Of a DNA stretch of 7,935 bases, positions 1 through 5,855 are shown piece after piece. Both the position numbers and the translations under genes were made by a program. Location of the stretch: the NCBI GenBank assembly GCA_031270875.1, contig JAISXC010000003.1:1-7935 (forward strand), given 5' to 3'. The notes under the pieces are model-generated. The model saw only the letters and a list, made by a program, of their open reading frames with translations. It was not told the origin of the DNA and made no database searches. The first letter of the stretch is position 1. Every line of letters begins with the position of its first letter. The DNA is from Desulfovibrio sp. (GTDB taxonomy: Bacteria > Desulfobacterota > Desulfovibrionia > Desulfovibrionales > Desulfovibrionaceae).

Positions 1-55
1 GCAGGGATGTGGGCCAACCGCAAAAACCGTCGCCGCCGAAGACAATAATTTTCAT
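1..55 (-). CDS. NAD-dependent epimerase/dehydratase, N-terminal fragment (UDP-sulfoquinovose synthase-like)
   Basis: Only the first 18 codons are inside the window; the gene continues past the left edge. They read MKIIVFGGDGFCGWPTSL. This is the first beta strand and glycine-rich NAD-binding loop (GGDGFCGW, residues 7-14) of an extended short-chain dehydrogenase/reductase. The form GGDG-[FY]-CGW-x-T, in place of the common GGAGFIG, is typical of the SQD1/UDP-sulfoquinovose synthase branch and related nucleotide-sugar epimerases. The start is well supported: a strong Shine-Dalgarno TAAGGAGA (complement of 61-68) lies five bases upstream of the ATG. The reading frame also stays open upstream, through the AG repeat, to a stop at 398-400, but that extension does not look like protein and has no ATG. 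The substrate cannot be judged from this fragment: UDP-glucose to UDP-sulfoquinovose is one possibility, another sugar nucleotide is equally possible. Confidence 0.72.
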   Translation of the reverse strand, partial: MKIIVFGGDGFCGWPTSL

Positions 56-119
56 TGCGGTCTCCTTACAACATGCCGGTATTGTTTTTTGTGGTAAATT
101 TCGAATGAAAACGCCAAAA

Positions 120-149
120 CGGCCCCGCCTCACAAAAGAGACAGGGCCG
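120..149 (-). terminator. GC-rich hairpin followed by T-rich tract, possible terminator or attenuator on the minus strand
   Basis: CGGCCC (120-125) and GGGCCG (144-149) are perfect complements around an 18-base loop. Read on the minus strand, the stem is followed at once by TTTTGGCGTTTT, so it resembles a Rho-independent terminator with an interrupted U tract. It lies about 65 bases upstream of the epimerase start codon. It could therefore end a transcript that begins farther upstream on the minus strand, acting as an attenuator, or be a relic terminator. The U tract is imperfect and the stem short, so termination is uncertain. Confidence 0.35.
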
Positions 150-163
150 CGACCAAAGACCGG

Positions 164-224
164 CAGCCGTTTTTCCCCGTTGCCCGTGAAAGGCAAGCCC
201 GTGCCGGGCAAGGAAAAACGGCTG
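164..224. repeat. Large interrupted inverted repeat (13 + 7 bp stem)
   Basis: The left arm CAGCCGTTTTTCC (164-176) is perfectly complementary to GGAAAAACGGCTG (212-224). After a three-base bulge (177-179), TTGCCCG (180-186) pairs with CGGGCAA (205-211), leaving an 18-base loop (187-204). Twenty base pairs with one bulge make a strong hairpin in RNA from either strand. Neither strand has a U tract directly after the stem, so it is not a standard terminator. It could be a structured 5' leader element for the minus-strand epimerase transcript, a dispersed palindromic element, or the core of a small RNA. The sequence alone does not decide. Confidence 0.6.
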
Positions 225-237
225 TCAGATAAAGCTG

Positions 238-271
<34 letters not shown>

Positions 272-390
272 AAGAACCGTGCCATGAGGTCGGCGCACGC
301 CAGGGCGTCGGCCCGCGCGAAGACGCTGTGCAGTCTGTTCATCGACATCATGTTGATAAATCCGGCATTGCGGGCAGGCAGCCTGATTGC

Positions 391-415
391 AGTTGTTTCA
401 TTTTGTAATACAACT
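391..415. promoter_or_regulatory. Short dyad, possible operator
   Basis: AGTTGT (391-396) and ACAACT (410-415) are perfect complements separated by 13 bases, in the most AT-rich part of the intergenic region. The dyad spans the -10 element of the candidate minus-strand promoter (405-434), where a bound regulator would block transcription. I do not recognise the half-site as belonging to a specific regulator family. Confidence 0.3.
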
Positions 416-434
416 AGCCGAAAATTGATCTCAA
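405..434 (-). promoter_or_regulatory. Candidate sigma-70 promoter reading toward the epimerase gene
   Basis: On the minus strand, TTGAGA (complement of 429-434; five of six matches to the -35 consensus) is followed after 18 bases by TATTAC (complement of 405-410). Transcription would begin near 398, giving the epimerase a leader of about 340 bases. That leader would contain the CT repeat and both hairpins. Promoters closer to the gene cannot be excluded. Confidence 0.3.
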
Positions 435-608
435 GGCAAGTTTTTTTTTCAACTTCTGTCTGTTGCCCGCCAATATTTGACGGAGCAACACGAAATCCCC
501 GCGAGGCAAGGCTTTCGGCCCAGGGCGGACACTTCTTGAACCCCTTGGAAAAGCGACCAGCGCGTGGTGCCGGCATTGAGATGCGCCCGCCGCGCTCCCA
601 AATACCTC

Positions 609-638
609 TTGTGGTTCAAAAGCGTTTCAAGGCATACT
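609..638 (+). promoter_or_regulatory. Weak candidate promoter for panB
   Basis: TTGTGG (609-614) and CATACT (633-638) are separated by 18 bases and would start transcription about 28 bases before the panB ATG. Both boxes match the sigma-70 consensus only partly, so this is the best nearby candidate rather than a secure call. Confidence 0.22.
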
Positions 639-672
639 GGGCGGGGCTTGAAATCCACTCCGGAGGCGAGGC

Positions 673-1497
673 ATGAAAAACACCGTACTCACGTTCAGGG
701 AAGCCAAGGGGCGGGAAAAACTCGTCATGATCACGGCCTATGATTTCACCACGGCCAAAATCATGGACCAGGCGGGGGTGAACGCTCTGCTTGTGGGAGA
801 CAGCCTGGGCAACGTCATCCTCGGGCACGAGAACACCCTTTCCGTCACTCTGAGGGACATGCTGCGCCACTGCGCCGCCGTGGCGCGCGCGGCCGAAAAT
901 GCCCTGGTGATCTGCGACATGCCTTTCACAAGCTATCGCGCAAGCCGGCAGCAAGCCCTGCGCAACGGCATGCGCCTGCTGGCCGAAGGCATGGCGCACG
1001 CGGTAAAACTGGAGGGGGGGGCGGATTTCCGCCCGGTGGTGCGCGCTCTGACCAGAGCCTCCGTGCCGGTGATGGGGCATCTTGGTCTGACCCCGCAGTC
1101 CGTTCACGCATTGGGCGGTTTCAGGCTGCAGGGCAAAACACCTGCCCAGGCGCAAAAAATTCTGGATGACGCCCGCGTTCTGGAAGACGCCGGGGCCTTC
1201 GCCCTGTTGCTGGAATGCGTGCCGGCCGCCCTTGCCGCGCGCGTCACGCGGGAGCTGAGCATCCCCGTCATCGGCATCGGCGCCGGAGTACGCTGCGACG
1301 GACAGGTTCTTGTGTGGCAGGACATGCTGGGCATGACGGACAGGCCGGCAAAGTTCGTCAAAATTTTCGGGCAGGTGGGCAACGCCATGTCGGCGGCGTT
1401 CGCCGCCTACGCCGACGAGGTCAGGCGCGGCCTCTTCCCCGGCCCGGAGTGCAGTTACGACGCGCCCGACGGGATGGACTTCGAGGCCCTGCGATGA
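673..1497 (+). CDS. panB: 3-methyl-2-oxobutanoate hydroxymethyltransferase (ketopantoate hydroxymethyltransferase)
   Basis: Cytoplasmic enzyme of pantothenate (vitamin B5) and coenzyme A synthesis. It moves a hydroxymethyl group from 5,10-methylenetetrahydrofolate to 2-oxoisovalerate, giving ketopantoate. The 274-residue protein is of normal family length and aligns by eye with E. coli PanB along its whole TIM barrel. The metal and substrate residues are all present: Asp43 in VGDSLG, Asp82 in CDMPF, Lys112 and Glu114 in VKLEGG, and the catalytic Glu181 in LLLECVP. The family signatures GHLGLTPQS (135-143) and IPVIGIGAG (197-205) are intact. The start is fixed by GGAGG (662-666) six bases before the ATG. 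A run of eight G (1014-1021) falls in the codons for the EGG motif. The stop overlaps the start of the next gene (ATGA, 1494-1497), so the two are probably co-translated. Confidence 0.96.
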   Translation: MKNTVLTFREAKGREKLVMITAYDFTTAKIMDQAGVNALLVGDSLGNVILGHENTLSVTLRDMLRHCAAVARAAENALVICDMPFTSYRASRQQALRNGMRLLAEGMAHAVKLEGGADFRPVVRALTRASVPVMGHLGLTPQSVHALGGFRLQGKTPAQAQKILDDARVLEDAGAFALLLECVPAALAARVTRELSIPVIGIGAGVRCDGQVLVWQDMLGMTDRPAKFVKIFGQVGNAMSAAFAAYADEVRRGLFPGPECSYDAPDGMDFEALR

Positions 1498-3218
1498 GCG
1501 GAAACCTCTATCTGGGCATTGACGCGGGCGGCACGCATACGGATGCGGCCCTGATCCTGGGCGACGGCCCGGAAAAAACCCTCCTGGCCCGCGCCAAGGT
1601 GGAAACCCGCCACGATGACCTGACCGCTTCGGTGCGCGAGGCGCTTGCGGGCCTCGGCGGGGAAATCGGCGCGGGCAGCGCGGACGTTTTCGCGAGGATA
1701 GGCAGCGTCACCCTCGGCGCTACCCTGGCCGTCAACGCCCTCGTGCAGGGCAAAACCGACGCCGTTGGTCTGGCCCTTTCCGCCGGACCGGGGCTGAACC
1801 CCCTGCGGTTTGCCATTGGCGGGCATGTCTGCGTCGTTCCCGGCGGGCTGGATCACCGCGGTCTTGAAATACGCCCCCTTGAGACACGGGAGCTGGTTTC
1901 GGCCGCGATCGGCTGGAAAAAACAGGGATTGTCCGCCTGCGCCTGCGCGGGCAAGTTCTCTCCCCGCAATCCGGCGCACGAGCGGGCCATGTCCCGGGCG
2001 GCTGTCGAACACGGATTCTCGATCACGCAGGGGCACCGTCTCTCGGGCGGTCTCAATTTTCCCCGCCGCATTGCCACAGCCTACTATAATGCCGCCGTGG
2101 AACGACTGCACCTCGCCTTTCTTGACGCCGTGGAGAAAGCCCTGGCAAGCGCGGGCATCCGCGCGCCCTCATTTCTGCTCAAGGCGGACGGCGGCGCCGT
2201 GCCCCTGTCCCTTTCCCGGCGCTGCCCCGTGCAATCCATTCTCTCCGGACCGGCGGCCAGCGTCATGGGGATCCTCGCCCTCTGCCCGTCCGTGGCGCGG
2301 GGTTGCTCCCTCCTGCTGGACATGGGCGGAACCACAACGGACATCGCCCTGGTGGTGGACGGCTCCCCGGTGACAGACCGCGACGGCATGCTTCTGAACG
2401 GCCGGCGCACCCTGGTGCGTTCGCTGGCCGCCGTGTCCGTAGGCGTCGGCGGAGACTCCCTGCTCACAACGGACAAGGCTGGCGTGCATGCCGGTCCCCT
2501 GCGGGAGGGACCGGCCATGGCCTTCGGCGGCGGCCGGCCCACCTTGCTGGATGCCCTCAATTTCCTCAACGCTCAGCACGGCGGCCCCGTGGCGGGAAAT
2601 ACGGCCGCCTCGCAACGCGGCATCGCCGCCCTGGCCGCCGGCGGGCCTGATTTCACGGGCCGCGCGGCGGAACTGGCGGAAGCCGCTGTGGAAGACGGCC
2701 TGAAGCGCATCCGGCAGGCCGCCGGCGCGCTGGTCGCGCGGGTCAACTCGCGGCCTGTTTACACCCTGGCCGCTCTCAAGGCCGCGCGCGGGGCCGCGCC
2801 GGAACGTATTGCGCTGGTCGGCGGCCCGGCCGCCTGCGTGCGCGGGCGTCTGGAGAACAGCTTTCGCCTGCCGGCGGAAAGCCCGGCTCACGCCGATGTC
2901 GCCAATGCCGTGGGCGCTGCCCTGACCCTGCCCACCGCCTCTCTGGAAATATACGCCGACACGGGGCAGGGTATCCTGCGCGCCCCGGCCCTTGACCTGG
3001 AGGAGCGCATCGGCCGTTCCTTCACCCTTGAGGCCGCCAGGCTGCGCTGCAGGGATCTGCTGTCGGCCCATCTCGCGGAGGAAGGCGTGCCGGACGCACC
3101 CGTGGAAGTGCTTGAGGCGGATCTCTTCGCCACGCTTTCCGACAGCGGCCACGGCGCCAGGGACATCAGGGTGGTCTGCCAGGCCGTGCCGGGTCTTGCC
3201 GGCAGGCTGCGCCCCTGA
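1494..3218 (+). CDS. Hydantoinase/oxoprolinase (HyuA)-family protein, ASKHA-type ATPase fold
   Basis: 574 residues. The N-terminal phosphate-binding loop GIDAGGTHTDA (8-18) and the second nucleotide-binding motif LDMGGTTTDIALV (275-287) are those of the hydantoinase A/5-oxoprolinase family, which shares its core with actin, Hsp70 and sugar kinases. LKADGG and the SGPAASVMG segment before the second motif are also family hallmarks. Members use ATP to activate cyclic amides such as hydantoins or 5-oxoproline, or ketones in acetone carboxylase. The protein is shorter than classical HyuA (roughly 650-700 residues), and no hyuB partner is present. It probably belongs to a compact stand-alone subfamily ending in a segment like DIRVVCQAVPGL. 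The ATG overlaps the panB stop by four bases and has GAGG (1483-1486) upstream, which points to translational coupling. The substrate is unknown; a role near pantothenate or one-carbon cofactor metabolism is inferred only from position. Confidence 0.87.
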   Translation: MSGNLYLGIDAGGTHTDAALILGDGPEKTLLARAKVETRHDDLTASVREALAGLGGEIGAGSADVFARIGSVTLGATLAVNALVQGKTDAVGLALSAGPGLNPLRFAIGGHVCVVPGGLDHRGLEIRPLETRELVSAAIGWKKQGLSACACAGKFSPRNPAHERAMSRAAVEHGFSITQGHRLSGGLNFPRRIATAYYNAAVERLHLAFLDAVEKALASAGIRAPSFLLKADGGAVPLSLSRRCPVQSILSGPAASVMGILALCPSVARGCSLLLDMGGTTTDIALVVDGSPVTDRDGMLLNGRRTLVRSLAAVSVGVGGDSLLTTDKAGVHAGPLREGPAMAFGGGRPTLLDALNFLNAQHGGPVAGNTAASQRGIAALAAGGPDFTGRAAELAEAAVEDGLKRIRQAAGALVARVNSRPVYTLAALKAARGAAPERIALVGGPAACVRGRLENSFRLPAESPAHADVANAVGAALTLPTASLEIYADTGQGILRAPALDLEERIGRSFTLEAARLRCRDLLSAHLAEEGVPDAPVEVLEADLFATLSDSGHGARDIRVVCQAVPGLAGRLRP

Positions 3219-3262
3219 CGTCGCCGGGACGTCGCCTTGTCCCTGTGGCAAAATATTTTTTT
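3191..3262 (+). terminator. Possible terminator after the panB-HyuA pair
   Basis: Several nested inverted repeats precede a run of seven T (3256-3262). GGGAC (3226-3230) pairs with GTCCC (3239-3243); GACGTC (3217-3222 and 3228-3233) forms an alternative hairpin; and TTGCC...CAGG near 3196 can pair with CCTG...GGCAA near 3242-3251, enclosing the rest. The T tract follows this outer stem after a few A and T. The competing folds and the gap to the T tract make this moderate evidence only. Confidence 0.35.
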
Positions 3263-3274
3263 CTGTTGTACACT
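3246..3274 (+). promoter_or_regulatory. Candidate promoter for thrC
   Basis: TACACT (3269-3274) is a fair -10 box, and TGGCAA (3246-3251) lies 17 bases upstream as a weak -35. Transcription would start near 3281, about 45 bases before the thrC ATG. The local AT-rich patch in GC-rich surroundings supports a promoter here. A sigma-54 reading was considered because of TGGCA, but the matching -12 GC is absent. Confidence 0.35.
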
Positions 3275-3324
3275 CGGCGCGTCTTGCAAAGACGGCCACT
3301 TTTCCCCGAACCGGAGTTTCTTTC

Positions 3325-4773
3325 ATGCACCATCATACCGACTTTCCCTCCTACCGCGGCCGCATGGAATATGTATGCCTGGGCTGCGGCGCACGCTACC
3401 CGCATGACAGCCTGCTTTACGCCTGCCCCGGATGCGGCGGAGTCTTTTTGCTGGAGGACCCGGATTTCCCCCGCCTGAAGGAACATGACGGGGCATACTG
3501 GCGCGATCTCTTCGACGCGCGCGCGGTGAGCCGCAACCCGGCCCTGCGGGGCATTTTCCGCTACTACGAACTGCTGGCCCCCACGTTTGACGAGGAGGAC
3601 GTCGTCTATCTGGGCGAGGGGAACACGCCGGTTGTGGAGGCCGCCCCGGCCCTGCGGGAGGACGTCGGCCTGCCCTTCGCCTACAAGAACGACGGACAGA
3701 ACCCCAGCGCCTCTTTCAAGGACCGCGGCATGGCCTGCGCCTTCAGCTACCTGAAATGGCTTTGCCGCCGGCACAAATGGAAAGAGGTGCTCACCATCTG
3801 CGCCTCCACGGGGGACACCTCGGCGGCGGCGGCGCTGTATGCGGCCTATGTGGGACCGCCGCTCAAATCCGTCGTGCTGCTGCCCAAGGGCAAGGTGACC
3901 CCGCAGCAGCTCTCGCAGCCCCTGGGCAGCGGGGCGACGGTGCTGGAATTGCCGGGCGTTTTCGACGACTGCATGAAGGTGGTGGAACATCTGGCGGAGC
4001 GCTACAACGTGGCCCTGCTCAACTCCAAGAACGGCTGGCGCATCCTGGGGCAGGAATCCTGGGCCTATGAGACGGCCCAGTGGTACGGATGGGATGTGGC
4101 CGGTCTCTGCGTTTTTGTGCCCATCGGCAACGCGGGCAATATCACGGCCATCATGTCCGGCTTTCTGAAACTGAAAGAACTCGGCATCATCGCGGCTCTG
4201 CCCCGTATTTTCGGCGTGCAGTCGGAACATGCCGATCCGGTGTACCGCTATTACGCCGTCCCCCCGCAGCAGCGCCGCTGGCGGCCGGTGCCGGTTCAGG
4301 CCAGCGTGGCCCAGGCCGCCATGATCGGCAATCCCGTTTCTTTTCCGCGCGTGCGCGTCCTGGCCGAGCGGTTTGTCAGCCAGGGGGGAGAAAGGGCCTT
4401 CCAGGTGATGCGGGTCAGCGAGCAGCAGATCATGGACGCCATGATCAAGGCCAACCGCCACGGCCATATCGCCTGCACACAGGGGGGGGAATGCCTGGCC
4501 GGCCTTGTCAACGCGCTGGCGCACGGTCTTGTCGGCGGCGGGGAGCGCGCCCTCCTGGACGCAACGGCCCACAGCCTGAAATTTTCCGGATTTCAGGAAA
4601 TGTATCTCGCTGACGCCTTTCCGCCGGAATACGGTGTCAGACCGGACAAAAGTCTTGCCAACAGCCCGCAGGAGCTTTTGCCCGAAAGCGCCCGCGCGGG
4701 CAAAAGCGACGCGGACTACGCGCAAGCCGCCGCGCTGGCTTTGGCCGGGCGGCTGAGTCTGCGCCCCAGATAG
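3325..4773 (+). CDS. thrC: Threonine synthase (PLP-dependent, with N-terminal zinc ribbon)
   Basis: Last enzyme of threonine synthesis: it converts O-phosphohomoserine to threonine and phosphate in the cytoplasm. The protein has 482 residues. It begins with a rubredoxin-like zinc ribbon (Cys18, Cys21, Cys34, Cys37 as two CxxC pairs). The fold type II PLP domain follows: Lys132 in SASFKDRG forms the Schiff base, ASTGDTSAA (160-168) is a substrate/cofactor loop, and GNAGN (268-272) is the phosphate-binding loop, with Ala where many homologues have Phe. The start has GGAG (3313-3316) eight bases upstream; an internal Met14 would still keep the zinc ribbon, but no comparable ribosome-binding site was noted there. 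A run of eight G (4482-4489) lies in the TQGGECL codons. The next gene begins seven bases after the TAG, in the same frame. Confidence 0.93.
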   Translation: MHHHTDFPSYRGRMEYVCLGCGARYPHDSLLYACPGCGGVFLLEDPDFPRLKEHDGAYWRDLFDARAVSRNPALRGIFRYYELLAPTFDEEDVVYLGEGNTPVVEAAPALREDVGLPFAYKNDGQNPSASFKDRGMACAFSYLKWLCRRHKWKEVLTICASTGDTSAAAALYAAYVGPPLKSVVLLPKGKVTPQQLSQPLGSGATVLELPGVFDDCMKVVEHLAERYNVALLNSKNGWRILGQESWAYETAQWYGWDVAGLCVFVPIGNAGNITAIMSGFLKLKELGIIAALPRIFGVQSEHADPVYRYYAVPPQQRRWRPVPVQASVAQAAMIGNPVSFPRVRVLAERFVSQGGERAFQVMRVSEQQIMDAMIKANRHGHIACTQGGECLAGLVNALAHGLVGGGERALLDATAHSLKFSGFQEMYLADAFPPEYGVRPDKSLANSPQELLPESARAGKSDADYAQAAALALAGRLSLRPR

Positions 4774-4779
4774 AAAGGC

Positions 4780-5739
4780 GTGGGCGCCGCCTTTGTCGTT
4801 TCTCCGGATCTGGCCGGCCAGCGCCTTGACAAGGCCCTGGCGCGCCTTTTTCCGCAAATGGGCCTGCGCGGCAGCCGGCGCGCCATCGCCGCGGGGCTTG
4901 CGCTACGCAACGGCCGAATGGAAAAGGCCGCCTGCCGCCTGCGCGCCGGCGATCGCCTGGAAGTGCTGGAGCGCGCTTCCTTCGCGGCGGCGCGGCCACG
5001 CTTTTTGTCGTTGCGGGGGGAGTACGTTTTTGTGGACAAACCGGCGGGACTGCATTGCGCCAGCCTTGCCGGCGGAGCCGAACCGGGCCTTGAGGAGCTT
5101 TTGCCGGAGATTCTCCCTCCGGAATGCGGCCGCGCGCGCCTGTTGCAGCGGCTGGACTGCGAAACCTCGGGCATAGTCTGCGCGGCGTTGAACAGCAGGG
5201 CTGCCGCGGCCTTTCGCGCCGCCGAACGCGAGGGGCGGTGCGAAAAACGCTATCTTGCCGTTCTGCTGGGCAATTTGTCCCAAAGGGCAATCGTCCGCCT
5301 GGGGCTTGACACGGCCAAGCGCCGAAAAAGCCGCGCGCTCTCCTCTGATGGCGACGCGACGCGCTGGACGGAATTCCGGCCCCTGCGGCATTTCGACACA
5401 GCGCAGGCCGGCTTTTTGTTCGCTCCCATGGAAATTCTGCCGGATGTCCCCGCGCGGAGCCTCACTCTGGCCGCGTGCCGCATCTGGCGCGGCGCGCGCC
5501 ATCAAATCCGCGCCCACGCGACGGCGCTGGGGCACCCCCTTTGGGGGGACGCGCTGTACGGAACCCCGGTGGATTCCCGCCAACCACCCTTGCTCCGGCC
5601 GGCCTTCTTTCTGCACCACGGCATGATCTCCTTCCCGGACGGACGATGTTCCCTGCCGCCGCCCTGGCCCCTGCCGGAGGCATTCCTCCGCCCTGTGCGG
5701 CAATGGCTTGAACCCGGCACTGATCCGGAATGGCCGTGA
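4780..5739 (+). CDS. RluA-family pseudouridine synthase
   Basis: Isomerises specific uridines in RNA, most likely 23S rRNA, to pseudouridine. It has 319 residues. An S4-like RNA-binding domain (about 13-65, starting GQRLDKALARLFP) precedes the catalytic domain. The active-site segment is LLQRLDCETSG with catalytic Asp126. The usual His of HRLD is Gln here. The conserved KRYLAVL (156-162), RHQIRAH (240-246) and HPLWGDALYG (252-261) motifs are present. The RluC/RluD-like architecture is clear but the target uridine cannot be named. The GTG start is chosen because the frame is closed by the thrC TAG seven bases upstream and the next ATG (4858) would cut into the S4 domain. AAAGG lies almost against the GTG, too close for normal initiation, so translation probably depends on ribosomes finishing thrC. 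Confidence 0.9.
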   Translation: MGAAFVVSPDLAGQRLDKALARLFPQMGLRGSRRAIAAGLALRNGRMEKAACRLRAGDRLEVLERASFAAARPRFLSLRGEYVFVDKPAGLHCASLAGGAEPGLEELLPEILPPECGRARLLQRLDCETSGIVCAALNSRAAAAFRAAEREGRCEKRYLAVLLGNLSQRAIVRLGLDTAKRRKSRALSSDGDATRWTEFRPLRHFDTAQAGFLFAPMEILPDVPARSLTLAACRIWRGARHQIRAHATALGHPLWGDALYGTPVDSRQPPLLRPAFFLHHGMISFPDGRCSLPPPWPLPEAFLRPVRQWLEPGTDPEWP

Positions 5740-5789
5740 ACGCGCGATCCGCTCCGCCCCGGCCGTCAAACCGCTGTTTTCGCCTGAGC

Positions 5790-5818
5790 TTGCATCGCAT
5801 ATTTTATTATGTTATTTT
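5790..5818 (+). promoter_or_regulatory. Candidate promoter for modABC
   Basis: TTGCAT (5790-5795) and TATTTT (5813-5818) are separated by 17 bases in an AT-rich stretch, giving a start near 5826 and a leader of about 30 bases. The -10 box lies inside the inverted repeat at 5808-5825. If this promoter is the real one, a protein bound there would repress. If the bound protein is an activator, the working promoter would have to lie slightly downstream, where only a weak CAATAA (5832-5837) is seen. Confidence 0.4.
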
Positions 5819-5825
5819 TAACATA
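5808..5825. promoter_or_regulatory. Perfect inverted repeat upstream of modA, candidate TunR-type operator
   Basis: TATGTTATTTTTAACATA is a perfect 7-bp inverted repeat with a four-T spacer, centred about 40 bases before the modA start. It does not resemble the E. coli ModE box. Its left half with the preceding T, TTATGTTA, equals the core of the XerD-binding half of the E. coli dif site as I recall it. TunR, the tungstate-responsive regulator of modABC described in sulfate-reducing deltaproteobacteria, has a ModE-like sensor and a XerC/D-like DNA-binding domain, so a dif-like half-site arranged as a palindrome fits it. The site is directly seen; the regulator's identity is inferred. Confidence 0.55.
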
Positions 5826-5855
5826 CCAAAAACAATAAACCCCAAGGAGCGAATC

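Noticed and set aside
520..660. A tRNA or riboswitch upstream of panB
   Set aside because: TTCAA-containing stretches recall a tRNA T-loop, but no complementary T-arm, anticodon arm or acceptor stem can be formed, and no known riboswitch core is recognisable.
284..676. A 130-codon plus-strand open frame between the AG repeat and panB
   Set aside because: It overlaps the panB start, has no family-like motif, unusual composition and no clear ribosome-binding site; its sequence reads like translated intergenic DNA.
3246..3262. A sigma-54 promoter before thrC
   Set aside because: TGGCA is present, but the required GC dinucleotide at the -12 position is replaced by T residues.
2169..4857. Long antisense open frames (385 and 563 codons) opposite the HyuA-like gene and thrC
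   Set aside because: They are shadows of strongly supported genes in GC-rich DNA; their translations are low-complexity and motif-free.
5533..5548. CCCCC-TTT-GGGGG hairpin inside the pseudouridine synthase gene
   Set aside because: It falls exactly on the codons of the conserved HPLWGD motif and is explained by coding constraint in GC-rich DNA.
5730..5855. An upstream ATG at 5730 as the true modA start
   Set aside because: It overlaps the end of the pseudouridine synthase gene, would put 42 residues before the signal peptide, and would make the operator part of the coding sequence. The ATG at 5856 has an excellent ribosome-binding site.
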